DNA from: Tropheryma whipplei str. Twist
GTDB lineage: Bacteria; Actinomycetota; Actinomycetes; Actinomycetales; Microbacteriaceae
Assembly (NCBI RefSeq): GCF_000007485.1
Contig: NC_004572.3
Span: 558,001 to 622,000, forward strand
Direction of reading: 5' to 3'
Length of the DNA: 64,000 nucleotides
The position numbers and the translations under genes were made by a program. Below, one piece after another: positions 1 to 7,840 of the stretch (position 1 is its first letter; each line of letters opens with the position of its first letter). The notes below the pieces were generated by a model, which had not been told where the DNA came from, ran no database searches, and saw only the letters and a list, made by a program, of their open reading frames with translations.

Positions 1-749
1 GCAAAGTTCTGAGTGTCACAGGTCTCCTGCATTTCTGAAGTATCTAAGACGCCCGTGTATCCACCAGTCTGTGATATGAGTTGCGGCAAACCAACCGTGT
101 CCGTGTGAAACACATCACCTGTATCAGTGATCATTTCAGTCGGACCATTTGGGGCAGAAATAACCAGGGCAGAGGTGGCAACAATGGAGTGATTGCGTGC
201 CTCAAACTCTCTGGATTCACCGGTAGTAGTTGGACTCTCGTGAAGAGAGGAACCTACTGCTGTACCAAACCGCCTGCTGCGGCGAGTATGCAACACTTTA
301 CCTTTATCAATACCAGTTCCAACCACTCCGGCTGCAACTGGCGCAGAAGGTTGAGGAATGATTTTAGAAGATACGTTATGCAACTCTAGGGAGTCTGTAA
401 AGTGAACCTTAGTATGGTCCCCGCCACTCGGAATTACCTCGATGGGGGTTGTTTCAGTTTTTTTCTCGAGAGGCTCTTCAGAAGATGACCTATAAGACTC
501 GAGTGCTCTCCGCATTTTTCTGCTCATAAAGCGCGGAAAATCCGGGCTGGAGGGGTCTGTTGTGTAACCATCTACTGATCTTTCCGAATGTTCTACGCGA
601 AGTCGAGAGTCCGTCCCCTCGGTGAGAAACATATGCGAGGTGGGCAGGGGCGAGTCGTGCGTTACAGATGGCACATCAATCTGTTCACTGCGCGTGGAGC
701 GTAAAATCTCTCTCAACTGACGCCTTGTGAGGTGCTTATTATCATCCAT
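1..749 (-). CDS. Hypothetical protein, partial (runs off left edge)
   Basis: The minus strand is open from an ATG at 749 to the window edge, about 249 codons with no stop. The start has a good ribosome binding site (AGGAG, about 7 nt upstream) and overlaps the nadD stop by 8 nt (ATGGATGA), which suggests translational coupling. The N-terminus reads [18 protein letters not shown]. The rest is rich in Ser, Thr, Pro and charged residues, with a basic patch (TRRRRF) near residue 165 and no clear membrane segment, so most of it is probably disordered. As I recall, relatives carry a poorly conserved protein with a similar L-T-R-R-x-L-R-E start just after nadD, before rsfS. I do not recognise a domain and assign no function. 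The C-terminus lies outside the window. Confidence 0.75.
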   Translation of the reverse strand, partial: MDDNKHLTRRQLREILRSTRSEQIDVPSVTHDSPLPTSHMFLTEGTDSRLRVEHSERSVDGYTTDPSSPDFPRFMSRKMRRALESYRSSSEEPLEKKTETTPIEVIPSGGDHTKVHFTDSLELHNVSSKIIPQPSAPVAAGVVGTGIDKGKVLHTRRSRRFGTAVGSSLHESPTTTGESREFEARNHSIVATSALVISAPNGPTEMITDTGDVFHTDTVGLPQLISQTGGYTGVLDTSEMQETCDTQNF

Positions 750-1347
750 ACAAGCTCCTATACAAACCGTGTTTTGCTATGTACTGGACGACCCCTTCAG
801 GAACAAGGTACCAAATTGGCAATCCGGATCTGACCCTCTCACGACAATTAGAAGATGAAATCGCCATGGCGGGCACTTCTAGGAAGCTTATCCTGTCATT
901 CGGAATATCCACAACTTCATGCCCCGGGCGGCTAACGGCTACAAAATGCGCAAGAGACCAAAGTGTATCAGCGTCTTTCCAGGAAAAAATCCTGGCGAGG
1001 GCATCTGTTCCGGTTATAAAGAATAGGTCTGATGATGGCAGTTGTTCACGTAACTCTCTCAAGGTATCAACTGTAAAAGTGGGTCCAGTTCTTTCTATAT
1101 CAATCTTGCTAACAGAAAAACGTTGATTTGAGGCAGTAGCAATAACTGCCATTAGATAACGGTGCCAGGGGTCAGATACTTCCTTCTTATGTGGCGGACG
1201 ACCGGTCGGGACGAATATTACCTCATCAAGACAAAACCTACTGGCCACTTCACTGGCAACAACAAGGTGACCGTGATGTATGGGATCAAACGTTCCACCC
1301 ATAACACCTATCCGGGCTCCCCTATCAGTCTTTGGTGTGCTTGTCAT
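742..1347 (-). CDS. nadD: Nicotinate-nucleotide adenylyltransferase
   Basis: NadD joins ATP and nicotinate mononucleotide to make deamido-NAD, the common step of NAD synthesis and salvage, in the cytosol. The 201-residue protein has the nucleotidyltransferase signature [11 protein letters not shown] near residues 17-27, the [10 protein letters not shown] substrate loop near 45-54, and the C-terminal [13 protein letters not shown] segment equivalent to the ISSTxIR motif of the family. Length is normal. The ATG at 1347 lies inside the end of the small membrane gene upstream (23 bp overlap), and the stop overlaps the next gene, so the three are probably co-translated. In related actinobacteria proB and proA lie between obg and nadD; they are absent here. 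Confidence 0.95.
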   Translation of the reverse strand: MTSTPKTDRGARIGVMGGTFDPIHHGHLVVASEVASRFCLDEVIFVPTGRPPHKKEVSDPWHRYLMAVIATASNQRFSVSKIDIERTGPTFTVDTLRELREQLPSSDLFFITGTDALARIFSWKDADTLWSLAHFVAVSRPGHEVVDIPNDRISFLEVPAMAISSSNCRERVRSGLPIWYLVPEGVVQYIAKHGLYRSLYG

Positions 1348-1564
1348 AGAGACTCTCGTACCGCTTTACAGCGGAACACACCTGATCATACGTTTCTCTA
1401 TATTGCTCATGCCTATTGCTTACATTCCGGTAAGACCACAGTACAGCACACGCAACAAAGGCAAGCAGCAAAAAAATCGCTGGTTCAACAAATGGAATGT
1501 GACCAACCCCGTGAGTGCTTCCAGCCGACAGTTTAAACACCCACATAGACGACACGGTTAGCAC
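1325..1564 (-). CDS. Small single-pass membrane protein upstream of nadD
   Basis: This 79-residue protein has one hydrophobic segment (about residues 24-45, [20 protein letters not shown]), then [10 protein letters not shown] and a charged soluble tail. From memory, Microbacteriaceae have a similar short membrane protein just upstream of nadD with an F-R-D-V-A-N-R-H motif at the same place, which supports a real conserved gene, but I could not run that comparison. Its 3' end overlaps nadD by 23 bp. Function is unknown. The start could be the ATG used here or the later in-frame ATG at codon 7. Confidence 0.7.
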   Translation of the reverse strand: MLTVSSMWVFKLSAGSTHGVGHIPFVEPAIFLLLAFVACAVLWSYRNVSNRHEQYRETYDQVCSAVKRYESLYDKHTKD

Positions 1565-1629
1565 GATTCAATACTACATACCAAACAATCTAAAGATAAC
1601 TTAGGTGGGTGCATGTTAATATATGGGAA

Positions 1630-2967
1630 TCACACAGAGAGAGAAAATGATGTGTTGGCAACACTCGGATCCCATGTAAAGATTACGCCGCCGATTTCAA
1701 CCTCATCACCACAAGTTGCACCGGCACGGACCAATGCATCTTCAATTCCCAGGCGATCTAGTCTTTCTGCAAGATAACTAATTGCTTCATCACTTGAAAA
1801 ATCAGTTTGCAGAATCCACTTTTCCGGTTTCTTGCCGGTCACTCTATACACTCCATCCGTTCTATCTAAGGAAAATTCAGGGGTATTTTTTGCAGGGATC
1901 AATATGGTCTGTGATGTCGGTTGCACTTGTGAGGGGTATTCCTGACATATTTCGCCAAGTCTCAGAGTAAACTGTCGCAACCCTGAACGGGTTACGGCGG
2001 AAATTGCATACACATCTGTGACCAATTTCTTGAAAACTGATTGCAGATAAAGCAAAGTATCCTGCTCCTCCTTAGTCTGCAAGACATCAATTTTATTGAG
2101 AACAATAACTTTAGGCCTTTTGTTCAGAGGAATCGCGTTCTCTGCAACTTTGTATTCTGACAACTCTTTTTCTATTAAATTAAAACCTGATATGGGATCT
2201 TGCTGTGTATTTGCGCAATCTATTACATGGACCACAACGCTACACCGCTCAATATGTCTGAGAAAATTTAAGCCTAGACCAATACCCTTACTGGCGCCTT
2301 CAACGAGGCCTGGGACATCAGCAACCGTGTATCTGTACGGGCCAGATTGCACAACACCGAGATTGGGATGGAGGGTTGTAAACGGATAATCCGCAATTTT
2401 TGGTTTTGCAGATGAGATTGCACTGATTATGCTTGATTTTCCAACCGAAGGAAAACCAACAAGTGCAACATCTGCAATAGATTTGACCTCAAGCCTGAGC
2501 TTGCGCTTCTGGCCGGGCAAGCCCAACAGGGCAAACCTTGGGGTTTTGCGCCTATAACCTGCAAGAGCGGCATTTCCAAGGCCACCAGTGCCCCCACGAA
2601 CGACCTGCAGGCAACTGCCAGGCGATACAAGATCAGCTATTTGCCTACCGCCTTCATCATAAACAGATGTGCCGCAGGGGACAGAGACTTCTAAGTCCTT
2701 ACCGCGAGCACCATTACGCAGTCTACTCAGGCCATGTGCCCCATTACTGGCAGAGTAATGGCCCTTGCGGCGAAAGGAAATAAGAGTACGTTCAGAAGTA
2801 TCAGCCTTTAAAAAAATGCTACCCCCGTGACCTCCACTCCCACCGTCAGGGCCAGCAAGAGGCTTATACTTTTCGCGCCTCACAGAGGCGCAGCCATTAC
2901 CACCGCGCCCAGCAGAAAATTCTACAGTTACACAATCGACAAACTCAGGGAGAGTGATCCCCGACAC
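1630..2967 (-). CDS. obg: GTPase Obg, ribosome assembly
   Basis: Obg is an essential GTPase that binds the 50S subunit and links ribosome assembly to growth and stress. At 445 residues it has all three parts: the glycine-rich Obg fold at residues 1-160 ([24 protein letters not shown]), the G domain at about 160-340 with P-loop GFPSVGKSS, switch [16 protein letters not shown] and NKID, and the actinobacterial OCT domain at about 360-435. The start is GTG at 2967; its G is also the last base of the rpmA TAG stop, a one-base overlap implying coupled translation. It belongs to the rplU-rpmA-obg operon found in most bacteria. Confidence 0.97.
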   Translation of the reverse strand: MSGITLPEFVDCVTVEFSAGRGGNGCASVRREKYKPLAGPDGGSGGHGGSIFLKADTSERTLISFRRKGHYSASNGAHGLSRLRNGARGKDLEVSVPCGTSVYDEGGRQIADLVSPGSCLQVVRGGTGGLGNAALAGYRRKTPRFALLGLPGQKRKLRLEVKSIADVALVGFPSVGKSSIISAISSAKPKIADYPFTTLHPNLGVVQSGPYRYTVADVPGLVEGASKGIGLGLNFLRHIERCSVVVHVIDCANTQQDPISGFNLIEKELSEYKVAENAIPLNKRPKVIVLNKIDVLQTKEEQDTLLYLQSVFKKLVTDVYAISAVTRSGLRQFTLRLGEICQEYPSQVQPTSQTILIPAKNTPEFSLDRTDGVYRVTGKKPEKWILQTDFSSDEAISYLAERLDRLGIEDALVRAGATCGDEVEIGGVIFTWDPSVANTSFSLSV

Positions 2968-3215
2968 TACGTGTCTACGCTAACAGCCCTGCGCTTTCCA
3001 GATCTGCCGAACCTGACCCGGCCAGAAGCGAGAGCAAAAAGGGTATCATCATCCCCGCGGCGCACATTAGTGCCAGGATGAAAGCGCGTACCGCGCTGAC
3101 GAACAAGTATCTCACCAGCGGACACAACTTGACCCGCAAAGCGCTTAACGCCAAGACGCTTCGCGTTGGAGTCACGGCCATTCCGACTGGAACTGGCACC
3201 TTTTTTATGAGCCAC
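2967..3215 (-). CDS. rpmA: 50S ribosomal protein L27
   Basis: bL27 reaches towards the peptidyl transferase centre through its N-terminal tail. The 82-residue sequence starts [17 protein letters not shown] and continues with RLGVKRF and the GTRFHPG motif, all typical of the family. No N-terminal cleavage extension of the Firmicutes kind is present: the sequence starts directly with M-A-H-K-K. It lies 40 bp after rplU and overlaps obg by one base. Confidence 0.98.
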   Translation of the reverse strand: MAHKKGASSSRNGRDSNAKRLGVKRFAGQVVSAGEILVRQRGTRFHPGTNVRRGDDDTLFALASGRVRFGRSGKRRAVSVDT

Positions 3216-3255
3216 GCAACCTACCTAAAACGATAATAAATTCGCACCGAGCAAA

Positions 3256-3570
3256 CTAATCGCCACGCTCTATAGAGGTCACGCTAAAAACGTAAACCCC
3301 CTGGCGATGGCCCTGACGCTTATGATACCCTGTTTTGTTCTTAAATTTATGAATGCGCACTTTTGGGCCACGAAGTTTACGCAAAAACTTCGCAGACACC
3401 CGCGCGAGCCGAAGTTTATCCGGATCTGAAACCACTTCCGCACCATCAACCAGGAGCAGAACCGGGAAGTGGACAAAACCCCCAGAATCAACATTGGTTG
3501 GGTCAATGCTAATAACTGAGCCAACCTCAACCAAGCGCTGAAAGCCCGAAGCCTTCACAACAGCAAACAC
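3256..3570 (-). CDS. rplU: 50S ribosomal protein L21
   Basis: bL21 binds 23S rRNA in the large subunit. The frame can be opened further upstream, but the normal L21 N-terminus (short beta strand, then G-x-Q) fits a GTG start at 3570, giving MFAVVKASGFQRLVEVG and 104 residues, the usual length. AGGGGG lies about 5 nt before this GTG. The C-terminal half carries the basic K-F-K-N-K-T-G-Y-H-K-R-Q-G-H-R-Q motif that binds rRNA. It is the first gene of the rplU-rpmA-obg group and lies 123 bp after rne on the same strand. Confidence 0.95.
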   Translation of the reverse strand: MFAVVKASGFQRLVEVGSVISIDPTNVDSGGFVHFPVLLLVDGAEVVSDPDKLRLARVSAKFLRKLRGPKVRIHKFKNKTGYHKRQGHRQGVYVFSVTSIERGD

Positions 3571-3693
3571 AAAGCCCCCTGCAAAGCAAAGCAGAAACGA
3601 CACAAGATTCTACACGAAAAAACAACAAGGCAACAATTCCCAAAGACACGATAGGCCATAAAACACCCGTATAAGGCACGCAGAAAATTTAAT

Positions 3694-5343
3694 CTAAGAC
3701 GCCCTCGGGTCGCCACTAGCGTCAATAGTCGATGTAACAAGCCTACGACGACGATTACCTACCGAAATGGAGACCTGACTGTCTGGCGTAAGGGCGCCGC
3801 GTGAAGACAGGGTGTCACTGCGTGCATCAGAATAACCCGCTGTGTCTTGCATTGCAGAAATAATTCTCACCGCAGCATCAGAAGCCTCCTTGTTGACCTG
3901 CCTTAGTCTATGCTTTTTCCGCGCACGTGGCTTATTGGGTACTGGATTTATGACCCTACCACGGCCGGAGCAGCGATCACACAACTCACTGACAGGCTCT
4001 AAGGCAACACCGAGTTTTTTGCGGGTCATTTGAACAAGACCCAAACTCGTTATCTCGGCAACTTTGTGACGAGATCTATCAAGAGATAAGGCCTCCAATA
4101 GCCTGTTATAAACAAGATCGCGATTCTCTTGTAAAAGCATGTCAATAAAGTCAATAACAACTATTCCACCGAGGTCCCTGAGTCTAATCTGTCGCACTAT
4201 TTCGTCAACCGCTTCTAGATTGTTGTCGGTAACGGTTTGCTCTAGGCTGCTACTCGTTCCGACAAATTTACCGGTGTTAACGTCTATAACGGTCATTGCC
4301 TCGGTATGATCAACCACGAGGGACCCACCAGATGGAAGAAGCACCTTTCTGTTCAACGATCTATCTATTTGCTCCGTTATGCGATATGCATCAAACAAGT
4401 CTTCTTCGGAACTTTTACTTACTTTACCCAGCATTTCCGGTGATACGTCTTGTAAATAGGAATTTACCCGCTCATAGAGTTCAGCACCTTCAACAATTAA
4501 TTCTTTAAAGTCGTTATTGAACGTATCTCTAAGCAGCCTGATTAGGAGATCGGGCTCTGAATAGATTATTGAAGGGGCAGTGGCGTTTTCTGACTTTTCC
4601 TTTATAGCCCTGTAGGCTTCGCATAGCATCTTTGCATCATTACCAAGCTGTTCACTTGTTGCGCCAACGGCTGCTGTGCGTATTATGAGACTTGAGACAT
4701 CTTCCACAGCTGCCTTCAGAGATTTCTGAAGGCGCGCGCGCTCGGATGGTGCAATACGACGACTTACACCGCCCGAACCCGGGGCATAAACCAAGTAACG
4801 ACCCGCGAGAGATAGTTGTCCAGTAACCCTTGGGCCCTTGTTAGCAACCGCATCCTTCGTTACTTGAACAAGGACCGAGGAGCCTTCTCTAACGGTATTT
4901 TCGATACTCTGAGCCTTAACGCCCTCCCAAACAGCTTCGCCAGAATACAAAACGGCATTACGGCCACAGCCGATATCAACAAAAGCAGCTTCCATTCCGG
5001 GCAAGACATTCTGCACTCTGCCCATATATATATTCCCTACAAGAGAACTTGAAGCACCACGAGCCATGTAGTACTCAACAAGGATGCCCTCCTCTAGGAT
5101 GCCAACTTGCACATCTGAGGCGCCAGAGCCGCGAACCAACATAACACGCTGCGTGTTACGCCGTAAAATTCCTGTTTCAGCGGGGGAAGTTCTCGACGCC
5201 CTACGTTTTGATTGACGGAGAGGCGTGATATCGCTCCGTTTTTTTTGCGAGACAATACGCGCTGAAAAGTCAGGAGCTTGAAACACAACTTTATAACCGC
5301 TGGCTCGCTTCGATCCCGTATCAACCATGCATCTACCAAACAC
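3694..5343 (-). CDS. rne: Ribonuclease E/G, shortened form
   Basis: This is the endoribonuclease that starts mRNA decay and processes rRNA and tRNA. It has 549 residues against roughly 900-1100 in many actinobacteria; the long acidic/basic low-complexity arms are almost gone. The catalytic core is intact: S1 domain at about 95-180 (VGNIYMGRVQNVLPGMEAAFVDIG), RNase H-like and DNase I-like parts with the metal-binding DVNTGKF near 350 and VVIDFIDM near 395, and the zinc-link C-D-R-C-S-G-R-G near 460. The N-terminal 60 residues are basic. The start used is the ATG at 5343; another in-frame ATG lies five codons later. A -10-like box inside an inverted repeat lies about 100 bp upstream, a possible control site. 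Confidence 0.95.
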   Translation of the reverse strand: MFGRCMVDTGSKRASGYKVVFQAPDFSARIVSQKKRSDITPLRQSKRRASRTSPAETGILRRNTQRVMLVRGSGASDVQVGILEEGILVEYYMARGASSSLVGNIYMGRVQNVLPGMEAAFVDIGCGRNAVLYSGEAVWEGVKAQSIENTVREGSSVLVQVTKDAVANKGPRVTGQLSLAGRYLVYAPGSGGVSRRIAPSERARLQKSLKAAVEDVSSLIIRTAAVGATSEQLGNDAKMLCEAYRAIKEKSENATAPSIIYSEPDLLIRLLRDTFNNDFKELIVEGAELYERVNSYLQDVSPEMLGKVSKSSEEDLFDAYRITEQIDRSLNRKVLLPSGGSLVVDHTEAMTVIDVNTGKFVGTSSSLEQTVTDNNLEAVDEIVRQIRLRDLGGIVVIDFIDMLLQENRDLVYNRLLEALSLDRSRHKVAEITSLGLVQMTRKKLGVALEPVSELCDRCSGRGRVINPVPNKPRARKKHRLRQVNKEASDAAVRIISAMQDTAGYSDARSDTLSSRGALTPDSQVSISVGNRRRRLVTSTIDASGDPRAS

Positions 5344-5428
5344 AATCCGAGGCCAGACTTGACCTCAGGAAATATCAAACAGTACCGATACCCATGCGCA
5401 AAAGGCGCCAAACGACGCAAAGCTAAGA

Positions 5429-5459
5429 GCGTCCGTTAACGGATTATATACTCGGACGC
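5429..5459 (-). promoter_or_regulatory. Inverted repeat spanning a TATAAT box upstream of rne
   Basis: GCGTCCG at 5429-5435 and CGGACGC at 5453-5459 form a perfect 7-bp inverted repeat. Between them, on the minus strand, is TATAAT (5443-5448), a consensus -10 box pointing at rne, and the perfect palindrome CCGTTAACGG (5433-5442). No convincing -35 box is visible. A second weaker inverted repeat (AAATAAC at 5474-5480, GTTATTT at 5494-5500) lies upstream. The arrangement suggests an rne promoter overlapped by an operator, or a hairpin at the very start of the rne leader. This is inference from sequence only. Confidence 0.45.
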
Positions 5460-5560
5460 AGAAGTTTACCGGTAAATAACACTCCCGTTACAGGTTATTT
5501 TTAAAGGTACGGTATTAGGACCAAGGGATTGACGCAATAGGAAATATTCAAAGCAAAACC

Positions 5561-5971
5561 TTATGGAAACCAAATATCCAATTCACGCTTAGCAGACTTG
5601 ACCGAGTCAGAGGCATGGACTATATTCTGTATAACACCAAGACCCCAGTTGCGCCCGAAATCGCCCCTAATTGTGCCCGGCAAGGCTAAAGTCGGGTCTG
5701 ACACGCCAACGAGAGTGCGAAGGGCATCTACAACCCCATGACCCTCTGCCCTAACCAGAACAATAGGCCCAGAGGTCATGAAATCTACGAGCGGAAGATA
5801 AAAATGTCGATCCCGGTGTTCCAAGTAATGCTCTTCAACTGACTGTCTGTCTGGAACTAGCATGCGGATATCGACTATTTGATAGCCTTTTGCTTCAATG
5901 CGAGACAATACCTGTCCGATCAAACCACGCCGAATCCCATCTGGCTTGATAATCACGAGTGTCTGCTCCAA
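5561..5971 (-). CDS. ndk: Nucleoside diphosphate kinase
   Basis: Ndk transfers the terminal phosphate of ATP to other nucleoside diphosphates through a phosphohistidine. The 136-residue protein begins MEQTLVIIKPDGIRRGL (family signature IKPDG) and has the active-site motif NIVHASDS with the phospho-accepting His near residue 117. Length is typical. It lies in the usual actinobacterial order folC-DUF4233-ndk-rne. A 217-bp gap separates it from rne, while only a 64-bp spacer holding a duplicated 19-mer separates it from the DUF4233 gene upstream. Confidence 0.97.
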   Translation of the reverse strand: MEQTLVIIKPDGIRRGLIGQVLSRIEAKGYQIVDIRMLVPDRQSVEEHYLEHRDRHFYLPLVDFMTSGPIVLVRAEGHGVVDALRTLVGVSDPTLALPGTIRGDFGRNWGLGVIQNIVHASDSVKSAKRELDIWFP

Positions 5972-5984
5972 AATAATTCCCCCT

Positions 5985-6022
5985 TATTTACCGACTAGCA
6001 CAGTATTTACCGACTAGCACAG
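5985..6022. repeat. 19-bp tandem duplication between DUF4233 gene and ndk
   Basis: The unit TATTTACCGACTAGCACAG occurs twice, perfectly and back to back, at 5985-6003 and 6004-6022, filling most of the spacer in front of ndk. It is one of about ten such short duplications confined to spacers in this window. Confidence 0.95.
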
Positions 6023-6035
6023 TCTAATCCAAATC

Positions 6036-6365
6036 CTATTGCCCCATATGCCCGTTATGGCGCCTCGCAGACCAAAGCGCATAGGCCCACAGCGTGCCAA
6101 ATATAAACCCAAATATTGCAATTGGAATAGATATAAAAAACCCAACGGTGACAATAAAGATTTGCACAATCCAGCCCAGTGTGATACCGAAAACCTTTGA
6201 ACTAAGGAGCAGCGCAAGAAAAGCCATCGGAGCCACAACAGCAATAAAAATCCCTGAAGGGAATCTGTCAAATGGCATGGTAAACAAAAAAACACCTGCG
6301 AGAATAAATGCAACGAGCTCAAAAGAGAGAACAACTCTTGCAACCTTTGTCCTGAGATAATTCAT
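6036..6365 (-). CDS. DUF4233 family membrane protein
   Basis: The 109-residue protein has about four hydrophobic segments (residues 12-31, 39-57, 61-78 and 82-96), matching the DUF4233 family whose gene follows folC in nearly all Actinobacteria. Function is unknown. It starts 4 bp after the folC stop on the same strand, so it is probably co-transcribed and coupled with folC. Its N-terminus (MNYLRTKVARVVLSFELVAF) resembles the family's conserved start. Family assignment is from position plus sequence pattern. Confidence 0.85.
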   Translation of the reverse strand: MNYLRTKVARVVLSFELVAFILAGVFLFTMPFDRFPSGIFIAVVAPMAFLALLLSSKVFGITLGWIVQIFIVTVGFFISIPIAIFGFIFGTLWAYALWSARRHNGHMGQ

Positions 6366-6369
6366 TTAT

Positions 6370-7755
6370 TCATCGCGGAATAAAACTACTAAGAATGCTG
6401 ATAGAGCCGGAGACAACAATGGCATCCGGGTTAAGCCTGGTACTGTACTGAAACGCATCATTCGCACTTTCACATACTATAAGTCCCTCGTTAGCTACAA
6501 CTCTTTTAGCAATGCTAAACGCTACATCAGCGGCAACCGCTCGCGGGTGTGTTGATTGTGTTATGACAAATGTTACACGAGGGTTACTGAACCGGGTGCT
6601 TTCCGATTCACTGTAACCTACGGAGTCACTCGTTACACGCAGCGAGCCGTGTAAAAAAGACATTAGATTACGAATTATGCCTTCAATGTCTTTATCGGAT
6701 AAAAACGCTAGAATAAACACAATTTTCCCAAAGGAAAAAAATTCATCCAGAGCAATTGCGAGATGTTTTGCCGCATGTGGATTATGTGCTGCATCAAGTA
6801 AAACAACTGGATTTTTAGAAATAATCTGAAGCCGCCCTGGGCTCGTTATATTTGAAAAGGCCTCGAGGGCTATATCATGTTCCACCCTACCAAAAAAGCT
6901 TTCCACGGCAGCTAAGGACAGGGCAGCGTTTTTAGCCTGATATCCACCAAAAAGTGGAAGAAAAACCTCGTTGCACTCACCGTATAGACCACGCAAATCG
7001 AGTATTTGCCCTCCCGCAACGGGTTTGTAATCACAGTCAAAATCTTGCCCAAAGAACCTTATTTTGTCAGGTAATTCTGTGTCATAGCTCTGGCATCCGA
7101 TATTTATGGATGCAAAATAATCCTCAAGGCACTCTTGCACAACTTGATGTTGTTCTGCAGCTACAACAAAAGATCCTGGCTTGATTATCCCAGCTTTTGT
7201 GCGTGCAATCTCTTCTAACCTGCTTCCCAAACGACCTGTATGGTCAAAATCAATTGGCGTAAAAACACACACCCTGGCATCGACAACATTGGTTGCATCC
7301 CAAGCACCACCCATACCAACCTCAAGCACCATGACATCCACAGGTGTATCTGCAAAGCATGAAAATGCAAGAACCGTCATACACTCAAAAAATGTCAGCG
7401 GTGGGCAGTTTTTTTTCTCAAGATGAGCATCCGCGAGCCGCAACTGAAACTGAATATCGAACCAGTGTTTCTCTAAGATGTGCCCCTGGACGGGATTCAT
7501 GTCAATCTGAATTCTCTCCTCGAGAGCGGTAATGTGAGGGCTAGTAAATAAACCGACACGCAGCCCGAGAGATGTTAGGATGCAGGCTATCATCCTGCTT
7601 ACAGTTGTTTTCCCATTTGTTCCGGTGATGTGAATTACCGGAGCACATTCTTGAGGATTTGACAGATACGATAGGGCAAGTTTGGTGCCATCAAGCCGCG
7701 GCTGCGGGAGGGCCTCGCCGGCTCTTGACATAATCTGCCTGTAAAACTCTGACAC
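6370..7755 (-). CDS. folC: Folylpolyglutamate synthase / dihydrofolate synthase
   Basis: FolC is a Mur-ligase-fold enzyme that adds glutamate to dihydropteroate or folates. The 461-residue protein shows the P-loop HITGTNGKTTVSRM near residue 42, the LFTSPH substrate loop near 70, the E-V-G-M-G-G-x-x-D-A-T motif near 145 and the C-terminal LDAAHNPH motif near 320. The frame starts with GTG at 7755; the first in-frame ATG is M9. Whether it has one or both activities cannot be decided here. It lies 85 bp after ileS and just before the DUF4233 gene, the standard actinobacterial arrangement. Confidence 0.95.
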   Translation of the reverse strand: MSEFYRQIMSRAGEALPQPRLDGTKLALSYLSNPQECAPVIHITGTNGKTTVSRMIACILTSLGLRVGLFTSPHITALEERIQIDMNPVQGHILEKHWFDIQFQLRLADAHLEKKNCPPLTFFECMTVLAFSCFADTPVDVMVLEVGMGGAWDATNVVDARVCVFTPIDFDHTGRLGSRLEEIARTKAGIIKPGSFVVAAEQHQVVQECLEDYFASINIGCQSYDTELPDKIRFFGQDFDCDYKPVAGGQILDLRGLYGECNEVFLPLFGGYQAKNAALSLAAVESFFGRVEHDIALEAFSNITSPGRLQIISKNPVVLLDAAHNPHAAKHLAIALDEFFSFGKIVFILAFLSDKDIEGIIRNLMSFLHGSLRVTSDSVGYSESESTRFSNPRVTFVITQSTHPRAVAADVAFSIAKRVVANEGLIVCESANDAFQYSTRLNPDAIVVSGSISILSSFIPR

Positions 7756-7840
7756 GGCCTACAGGCTCCAATCATCCAGTAAGGGAAACTCAGGCGGACA
7801 AACTGAATAGGCTATCGAGCCGAATAGATGTATCACACAG

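Noticed and set aside
81-389. 102-residue plus-strand ORF at the left edge
   Set aside because: It is antisense to the better supported minus-strand gene that is coupled to nadD; the product has no recognisable features.
5474-5500. Intrinsic terminator for ndk (AAATAAC / GTTATTT)
   Set aside because: The stem is short and A-T rich and no U-tract follows in the ndk direction, so it is only mentioned with the rne upstream region.
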